Source of the DNA: Betaproteobacteria bacterium
GTDB lineage: Bacteria; Pseudomonadota; Gammaproteobacteria; Burkholderiales; Burkholderiaceae_C
DNA length: 11,401 bases
Assembly (NCBI GenBank): GCA_009923895.1
Contig: RFSP01000037.1
Location: forward strand, 1 to 11,401
Reading direction: 5' to 3'
In this document: positions 6,208 to 11,401 of the stretch, in pieces
Numbering within the stretch: position 1 is the first letter of the stretch
How the letters are laid out: every line of letters begins with the position of its first letter
Made by a program: the position numbers and the translations under genes
The notes under the pieces: model-generated
Databases searched by the model: none
What the model saw: only the letters and a program-made list of their open reading frames with translations
Told to the model about the DNA's origin: nothing

Positions 6208-9200
6208 ATGAACGCCCCCCTTCTCCCTCTCACGCTCACGGGTCCGTCCACGTCCGAAGAGGCAGGCCCTCGACTGCGTGAGATTCCCTACAACTACACC
6301 TCGTTTTCCGACCGGGAGATTGTGATTCGGCTGTTGGGCCCCCGGGGTTGGGACTTGCTGGAACAGCTCAGGGAAGAGCGACGCACGGGCCGCTCGGCGC
6401 GCATGCTCTACGAGGTGTTGGGGGATATTTGGGTTGTCCAGCGCAATCCCTATTTGGAAGACGACTTGTTGGACAACCCAGGGCGCCGTCAACTGCTGGT
6501 GGAAGCCCTGGAGCACCGCTTGGCAGAGGTCCAACGCCGCCGAACCCCCGACTCCGACGCCCAACGCGACGTCCTTGTGGGCGAGTTGCTGGACTTGGCA
6601 CGGCAAGCGGTGGAGCGATTTGCCCGCCATTTTCGAACAGTGCAACAGCTTCGAAAGCAGACGCGGCGCGTGCTGGGCCGGCACACGGCCGCCGACAACC
6701 TCAAATTCGACGGCATGAGTCGGGTGGCCCACGTCACCGACGCCACCGATTGGCGGGTGGAGTATCCCTTCGTGGTACTCACACCGGACTCCGAGGCTGA
6801 GATGGCCGGGCTGGTTCAAGGCTGCATAGAACTCGGGCTGACCATCATCCCCCGGGGGGGCGGCACCGGATACACCGGGGGAGCCATTCCCCTGACTTGG
6901 AAGAGCGCGGTCATCAACACCGAAAAGCTCGAGCGTTTGAGTGAGGTGGAATGGGTGACCTTGCCCGGACTGGACCATCCCGTGGCCACCGTGTTCAGCG
7001 AAGCGGGTGTGGTGACCCAGCGGGTGGCCGATGCGGCTGAGCGAGCCGGCCATGTGTTTGCTGTGGACCCCACCTCGGCCGAGGCCAGCTGCATTGGCGG
7101 CAATATCGCCATGAATGCGGGCGGCAAGAAAGCGGTGCTGTGGGGCACGGCCTTGGACAATCTGGCCTCCTGGCGCATGGTGACACCCCAGGCCACCTGG
7201 CTGGAGGTGGTTCGTCTGAACCACAACCTGGGCAAGATCCATGACGTGGAGGTGGCGTCATTTGAGCTGCGGCATTTTGATGCCAGCGGCAAGAAGCTGG
7301 TGCAGACCCAACGGTTGGACATTCCCGGGCGCACCTTCCGCAAAGAGGGCCTGGGCAAAGACGTGACCGACAAATTTTTGTCGGGACTGCCCGGGATTCA
7401 AAAAGAGGGATGTGACGGCATCATCACCAGCGCCCGTTGGGTGGTGCACCGCATGCCGGCTCACGTTCGCACGGTGTGTTTGGAGTTTTTTGGCAACCCC
7501 AAAGACGCAGTGCCCAGCATCGTGGAGATCAAAGACTTCATGTTTGCCGAGGCCAAGCGCCCGGGCGGGGCCATCTTGGCGGGTTTGGAGCACTTGGACG
7601 ACCGGTATCTGAAGGCCGTGGGCTATGCCACCAAGAGCAAACGCGCAGCGCAAATGCCAGGCGCAGGATTGCCCAAGATGGTGTTGGTGGGCGACGTGGT
7701 GGGCGACGATGCCGACGCCGTGGCCCATGCGGCCAGCGAGATTGTGCGTATCGCCAATGGCCGGCATGGCGAAGGCTTTGTCGCGGTGAGTGCCGATGCC
7801 CGGAAGAAATTTTGGCTGGACCGCAAGCGCACGGCGGCGATTGCCAAGCACACCAACGCCTTCAAAATCAACGAAGACGTCGTGATTCCTCTGGAGCGCA
7901 TGGGGGAGTACACCGAAGGCATTGAACGTCTGAATATCGAACTGTCACTGCGCAACAAGATTGAACTGACCCATGCGCTGGAGAATTTCTTCGCGCGGGG
8001 TTCGCTGCCACTGGGCAAATCCGATGACGCAGGCGAGATTCCCAGCGCCGAGTTGTTGGAGGATCGCGTCCAGCAGGCCCTGGTCTTGGTGCGTGCGGTG
8101 CGGGACCAATGGACGCACTGGCTGACCCAACTAGACGTGGTCCAGCCCGATACGGGTGAGACTTGTTTTGCCATGCTGCAAGATTGGCGGTGGCGGGCGT
8201 CTTGGAAGCTTCAGATACTCAAACCCTTGCAGGGATTGTTCAGCGGTGGTGCATTCACGTCCATCCTCGACGCCTGTCGAGACCTGCACCAGAAGGTTCT
8301 GCGCGGCCGCGTGTGGATTGCCCTGCACATGCACGCGGGTGACGGCAACGTACACACCAACATCCCGGTCAACAGCGACCATTACGACATGCTGCAAACC
8401 GCCCACGAAGCGGTGGGACGCATCATGGCGCTGGCGCGTCGTTTGGATGGCGTGATCTCGGGTGAGCACGGCATTGGCATCACCAAGCTCGCATTCTTGT
8501 CAGACGAAGAATTGCAGCCGTTTGCAAGCTACAAAGCGGCTGTGGATCCGCAGGGCCGGTTTAACAAGGGCAAGTTGCTGCGCGAGGTGCCGCAGGATGC
8601 CGAAGGGCACACGTGGGCCGCTGATCTGAGCGCGGCTTACACCCCCAGCTTTGGATTGATGGGCCACGAATCGCTCATCATGCAGCAAAGCGATATTGGA
8701 GACATCAGTCGCAGCATCAAGGACTGCCTGCGTTGTGGCAAGTGCAAGCCTGTGTGTGCCACGCACGTGCCGCGGGCCAATTTACTCTACAGCCCCCGAA
8801 ACAAGATCTTGGCCACCTCGTTGCTGATTGAGGCCTTCTTGTACGAGGAGCAAACCCGCCGGGGTGTGAGCGTCAAGCACTGGGAAGAATTTGAGGACGT
8901 GGCCGATCACTGCACGGTGTGCCACAAATGCGAGTCTCCTTGCCCCGTGAAGATTGACTTTGGTGACGTCACCATGAACATGCGCAACCTGTTGCGCAAG
9001 ATGGGCAAGAAGACCTTCCGACCCGGGCAGGCCGCGGCCATGGCGTTTTTGAATGCCACGCATCCGCAGTCCATCAAAGTCATGCGCGCAGCCATGGTGG
9101 GCTTGGGCTTTCGGGCCCAGAGATTTCTGCACGATCTGCTCAAACCGGCCGCACGCAAACAAACCAGTGCGCCGCCGGCCACCTTGGGGGCACCTGCGGT

Positions 9201-10140
9201 GCGTGAGCAGGTGATTCACTTTGTGAACAAGAAGATGCCGGGGGGGCTGCCCAAACGCACGGCACGGGCCCTGTTGGACATTGAAGACGCGGCCTATGTG
9301 CCCATCATTCGCAACCCGCAGACCACCCACAGCGACACCGAGGCGGTGTTTTATTTTCCTGGATGTGGCAGCGAACGCTTGTTCAGTCAGGTGGGGTTGG
9401 CCACACAAGCCATGCTCTGGCATGCGGGTGTGCAAACGGTGTTGCCGCCGGGCTACTTGTGTTGTGGGTATCCGCAGCGCGGCGCTGGGCAATTTGACCG
9501 CGCCGAAAAGATCATCACCGACAACCGCGTGTTGTTCCACCGGGTGGCCAACACGCTGAATTACTTGGACATCAAGACCGTGGTGGTGTCTTGTGGCACC
9601 TGTTTTGATCAGCTGCAGGGCTATCGATTTGAAGACATCTTTCCCGGATGCCGGATCGTGGACATTCACGAGTACCTGCTGGAGCGTGGGGTGAGCTTGA
9701 CCGGGCACGAGGAGGCCTACCTCTACCATGACCCCTGCCACAGCCCCTTGAAGCAACAAGACGCCATGAAGACGGTCAAAGCCTTGGTGGGCCCCCATGT
9801 TCTCAAGAGTGAACGTTGCTGCGGCGAGAGCGGGACGCTTGGAGTGAGCCGTCCGGACATCAGCACCCAAGTGCGTTTCCGCAAGGAGCAGGAGTTGCGC
9901 CGAGATGAGGCTGCGCTGCGGGCCATGGGGCCTTTGTCGGCAAAGGCGGATGTGAAAATCCTCACAAGCTGCCCCAGTTGTTTGCAGGGCCTCAGCCGCT
10001 ATGAGGGCGATCTGAACAACGGCTTGTTGCAGGCCGATTACATTGTGGTGGAGATGGCTCGCAAGATTTTGGGTGCCGACTGGCTGGAACAGTATGTGCG
10101 CCATGCCAACAACGGCGGTATAGAAAGGGTGCTGGTCTGA
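6208..10140 (+). CDS. DUF3683 / FAD-linked dehydrogenase / 4Fe-4S / CCG-domain fusion oxidoreductase
   Basis: The 1310-residue protein joins what are often separate dehydrogenase and Fe-S subunits. Residues about 20-150 match the DUF3683-type N-terminus (LREIPYNYTSFSDREIVIRL). About 185-410 is a PCMH-type FAD domain (PRGGGTGYTGG at 215-225, NIAMNAGGKKAV at 299-310). The FAD-oxidase C-terminal part follows, with HMHAGDGNVH (707-716) and GEHGIG (752-757); His709, His716 and Glu753 fit the metal ligands of D-2-hydroxyglutarate dehydrogenase relatives. Two CxxCxxCxxxC motifs (840-850 and 902-912) should bind two 4Fe-4S clusters. Two CCG modules follow, with CCG at 1085-1087 and 1204-1206 plus Cys1053, 1129/1132, 1177 and 1255/1258. 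Electrons probably pass from a 2-hydroxyacid via FAD and Fe-S to quinone; the substrate is unknown. There is no signal peptide or clear membrane helix. The MNAP start fits related proteins as recalled. Confidence 0.9.
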   Translation: MNAPLLPLTLTGPSTSEEAGPRLREIPYNYTSFSDREIVIRLLGPRGWDLLEQLREERRTGRSARMLYEVLGDIWVVQRNPYLEDDLLDNPGRRQLLVEALEHRLAEVQRRRTPDSDAQRDVLVGELLDLARQAVERFARHFRTVQQLRKQTRRVLGRHTAADNLKFDGMSRVAHVTDATDWRVEYPFVVLTPDSEAEMAGLVQGCIELGLTIIPRGGGTGYTGGAIPLTWKSAVINTEKLERLSEVEWVTLPGLDHPVATVFSEAGVVTQRVADAAERAGHVFAVDPTSAEASCIGGNIAMNAGGKKAVLWGTALDNLASWRMVTPQATWLEVVRLNHNLGKIHDVEVASFELRHFDASGKKLVQTQRLDIPGRTFRKEGLGKDVTDKFLSGLPGIQKEGCDGIITSARWVVHRMPAHVRTVCLEFFGNPKDAVPSIVEIKDFMFAEAKRPGGAILAGLEHLDDRYLKAVGYATKSKRAAQMPGAGLPKMVLVGDVVGDDADAVAHAASEIVRIANGRHGEGFVAVSADARKKFWLDRKRTAAIAKHTNAFKINEDVVIPLERMGEYTEGIERLNIELSLRNKIELTHALENFFARGSLPLGKSDDAGEIPSAELLEDRVQQALVLVRAVRDQWTHWLTQLDVVQPDTGETCFAMLQDWRWRASWKLQILKPLQGLFSGGAFTSILDACRDLHQKVLRGRVWIALHMHAGDGNVHTNIPVNSDHYDMLQTAHEAVGRIMALARRLDGVISGEHGIGITKLAFLSDEELQPFASYKAAVDPQGRFNKGKLLREVPQDAEGHTWAADLSAAYTPSFGLMGHESLIMQQSDIGDISRSIKDCLRCGKCKPVCATHVPRANLLYSPRNKILATSLLIEAFLYEEQTRRGVSVKHWEEFEDVADHCTVCHKCESPCPVKIDFGDVTMNMRNLLRKMGKKTFRPGQAAAMAFLNATHPQSIKVMRAAMVGLGFRAQRFLHDLLKPAARKQTSAPPATLGAPAVREQVIHFVNKKMPGGLPKRTARALLDIEDAAYVPIIRNPQTTHSDTEAVFYFPGCGSERLFSQVGLATQAMLWHAGVQTVLPPGYLCCGYPQRGAGQFDRAEKIITDNRVLFHRVANTLNYLDIKTVVVSCGTCFDQLQGYRFEDIFPGCRIVDIHEYLLERGVSLTGHEEAYLYHDPCHSPLKQQDAMKTVKALVGPHVLKSERCCGESGTLGVSRPDISTQVRFRKEQELRRDEAALRAMGPLSAKADVKILTSCPSCLQGLSRYEGDLNNGLLQADYIVVEMARKILGADWLEQYVRHANNGGIERVLV

Positions 10141-10142
10141 TC

Positions 10143-10550
10143 ATGTCTGAACATCGCAATCCCCAGCCCACCGCACTGACAGTGCATCAGAGCTCTCGAG
10201 TTCTGGAGGTGGGGTTTGAAGACGGCCAAACTTTTCGCTTGCCTTTTGAGCTGTTGAGGGTGTACTCACCTTCTGCTGAAGTGCAAGGTCATGGCCCAGG
10301 CCAAGAGGTCTTGCAAACCGGCAAACGCCATGTGGGTATCGTGGGTGTGGAGCCGGTGGGGCACTACGCTGTGCAACTGAGTTTTGATGATGGCCACAGC
10401 TCGGGCCTGTTCAGTTGGACCTACTTGCACGACTTGGGTTCACAACAAGAGGCCTACTGGCAGCAGTATTTGCGCAGGCTTCAAGAGGCGGGGGTGGACA
10501 GAGATGCACCCATGCCGGTGGCGCAGGCGGGGGCCTGCTCTCACCACTGA
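10143..10550 (+). CDS. DUF971 (gamma-butyrobetaine hydroxylase N-terminal-like) domain protein
   Basis: The 135-residue cytosolic protein is essentially one DUF971 domain, at about residues 8-115. Visible marks are the early LxVxFEDGQTFRLPFELLRVYSPSAEVQGHG block (about 21-51) and the FDDGHSSGLFSWTYL motif (81-95). The same fold forms the N-terminal domain of gamma-butyrobetaine hydroxylase and the C-terminal domain of some Mrp/HCF101-type Fe-S carriers; the catalytic oxygenase part is absent here. The tail ends ACSHH, which might bind metal. It starts 2 bases after the oxidoreductase stop, so the two are almost certainly co-translated, and it ends 11 bases before ubiE. No biochemical role can be assigned from sequence. 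Confidence 0.88.
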   Translation: MSEHRNPQPTALTVHQSSRVLEVGFEDGQTFRLPFELLRVYSPSAEVQGHGPGQEVLQTGKRHVGIVGVEPVGHYAVQLSFDDGHSSGLFSWTYLHDLGSQQEAYWQQYLRRLQEAGVDRDAPMPVAQAGACSHH

Positions 10551-10561
10551 AAGGACAGGCC

Positions 10562-11293
10562 ATGGCCCAGACGCACTTTGGTTTTGAAACGGTCGACGAG
10601 CAAGAGAAGGCTCAGCGCGTGCGGGGGGTGTTTGATTCCGTCGCGTCCAAGTACGACCTCATGAACGATCTCATGTCCATGGGCATGCACCGCGCTTGGA
10701 AGGCTTACACGGTGGCCTTGGCCCACGTCAAGCCGGGTGATCGCGTGCTTGACATCGCAGGCGGGACGGGGGACCTGACCCGGGCCTTTGCTCACCAAGT
10801 GGGAGAGCAGGGCGTGGTGGTGCACACCGACATCAATGAGGCCATGCTGCGCACGGGGCGCGACCGCATGTTGGACGACGGGTTGTGTTTGCCCACGGTG
10901 GCGTGCGACGCGGAGCACTTGCCGTTTCCCTCAGAGAGCTTTGATTTGGTGAGTGTGGCCTTTGGCTTGCGCAACATGACCCACAAAGACCTGGCCTTGG
11001 CCGAGATGGCGCGGGTGCTGAAGCCCGGTGGTCGGCTGCTGGTCTTGGAGTTCTCCAAAGTGGCAGCGCCATTGCGCAAAGCCTACGACTGGTATTCCTT
11101 CAATATCTTGCCCAAGTTGGGGCAGTGGGTGGCGGGAGACTCCCAGAGCTACAAGTACTTGGCTGAATCCATACGCATGCATCCCGACCAAGACACCCTC
11201 AAAGACATGATGAAGTCAGCGGGATTCGGCCATGTGGATGTCCACAATCTCACAGCCGGCGTCGTGGCCCTGCACATGGGCATCCGGTGCTGA
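10562..11293 (+). CDS. ubiE: Ubiquinone/menaquinone C-methyltransferase UbiE
   Basis: The 243-residue SAM-dependent enzyme methylates the ring carbon of 2-polyprenyl-6-methoxy-1,4-benzoquinol in ubiquinone synthesis, and demethylmenaquinol where menaquinone is made. It shows the UbiE/COQ5 signature YDLMNDLMSMGMHRAWK (31-47), SAM motif I VLDIAGGTGDL (62-72), the conserved acidic region DAEHLPFPSESFD (116-128), GLRNM (135-139) and VLKPGGRLLVLEF (152-164). The open frame runs back to 10415, but the ATG at 10562 gives the family N-terminus, THFGFETVDEQEKAQRV. It has AAGGA at 10551-10555, 6 bases upstream and directly after the DUF971 stop. It is probably the third gene of a transcript beginning at or before 6208. 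Confidence 0.96.
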   Translation: MAQTHFGFETVDEQEKAQRVRGVFDSVASKYDLMNDLMSMGMHRAWKAYTVALAHVKPGDRVLDIAGGTGDLTRAFAHQVGEQGVVVHTDINEAMLRTGRDRMLDDGLCLPTVACDAEHLPFPSESFDLVSVAFGLRNMTHKDLALAEMARVLKPGGRLLVLEFSKVAAPLRKAYDWYSFNILPKLGQWVAGDSQSYKYLAESIRMHPDQDTLKDMMKSAGFGHVDVHNLTAGVVALHMGIRC

Positions 11294-11401
11294 CCGGTCC
11301 TGGCCATTCAGCAGGTGGCCTTGAATTTGATCCCGCGCAACGCCGTCCCCCTACCTTGATCATTGCCCCTGGGTCGCCTCTGGCGGGATGATCTGCGCGT
11401 G
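11294..11401. other. Unassigned right-end sequence after ubiE
   Basis: No gene is supported in these 108 bases. A weak hairpin, GGCCA at 11302-11306 with TGGCC at 11316-11320, lacks a U-run and so does not make a terminator. An ATG at 11388 could begin the next gene, but only four codons are visible. Confidence 0.5.

Noticed and set aside
6106..7242. Minus-strand open frame (378 codons) opposite the start of the oxidoreductase gene and the promoter gap
   Set aside because: The composition is low-information and His/Gly-rich. It is antisense to the conserved FAD-binding region and has no motif or ribosome site of its own.
8782..10104. Long minus-strand open frame (440 codons) opposite the oxidoreductase gene
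   Set aside because: It lies wholly opposite a gene with clear FAD/Fe-S motifs. Its translation is His/Gln/Arg-rich with no recognisable domain, as expected for antisense of GC-rich coding DNA.
10415..10561. N-terminal extension of UbiE
   Set aside because: The extension overlaps the DUF971 gene. The ATG at 10562 has a good Shine-Dalgarno and gives the normal family length.
11302..11320. Possible terminator hairpin after ubiE
   Set aside because: The stem is 5 base pairs with a 9-base loop and no U-run, so intrinsic termination is not supported.
11287..11389. Short GTG-initiated open frame overlapping the end of ubiE
   Set aside because: It is only about 33 codons, with no Shine-Dalgarno, no recognisable content and an early stop.

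Overview
The window reads as chromosomal DNA of a GC-rich betaproteobacterium. The most likely group is Burkholderiales, family Comamonadaceae or close to it. This placement rests on recalled resemblance of the proteins, on the order oxidoreductase-DUF971-ubiE, and on codon use; no database search was made. Coding density is high and there are no rRNA or tRNA genes, no insertion sequence and no CRISPR array.

Left end (1-344): the last codons of a rightward gene finish at position 86. A 258-base convergent intergenic region follows. It holds a GTCATTGCGAG-type palindromic repeat element, with three left-half copies spaced exactly 37 bases apart.

Left-centre (345-6055, all on the minus strand): a compact sn-glycerol-3-phosphate import operon, transcribed ugpB-ugpA-ugpE-ugpC-ugpQ, ends with a secreted SUMF1/formylglycine-generating-enzyme-like protein. 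UgpB captures glycerol-3-phosphate or glycerophosphodiesters in the periplasm, UgpA and UgpE form the channel, UgpC supplies ATP hydrolysis, and UgpQ hydrolyses glycerophosphodiesters to glycerol-3-phosphate plus an alcohol. Gene gaps are 6 to 21 bases, so a single transcript is likely. The last gene is unusual for a ugp operon and has lost both cysteines needed for formylglycine formation.

Divergent control region (6056-6207): 152 bases separate ugpB from the rightward unit. It has a perfect TTGACA and overlapping inverted repeats, but no full Pho box.

Right side (6208-11293, plus strand): a 1310-residue fusion flavoprotein is followed after 2 bases by a DUF971 protein and then by ubiE. The fusion carries an N-terminal DUF3683-like region, an FAD-binding D-2-hydroxyacid dehydrogenase-type module, two 4Fe-4S motifs and two CCG modules. 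UbiE is the C-methyltransferase of ubiquinone/menaquinone synthesis. The layout suggests a quinone-linked dehydrogenase next to quinone synthesis. Its substrate cannot be read from the sequence. The last 108 bases hold no gene I can support.
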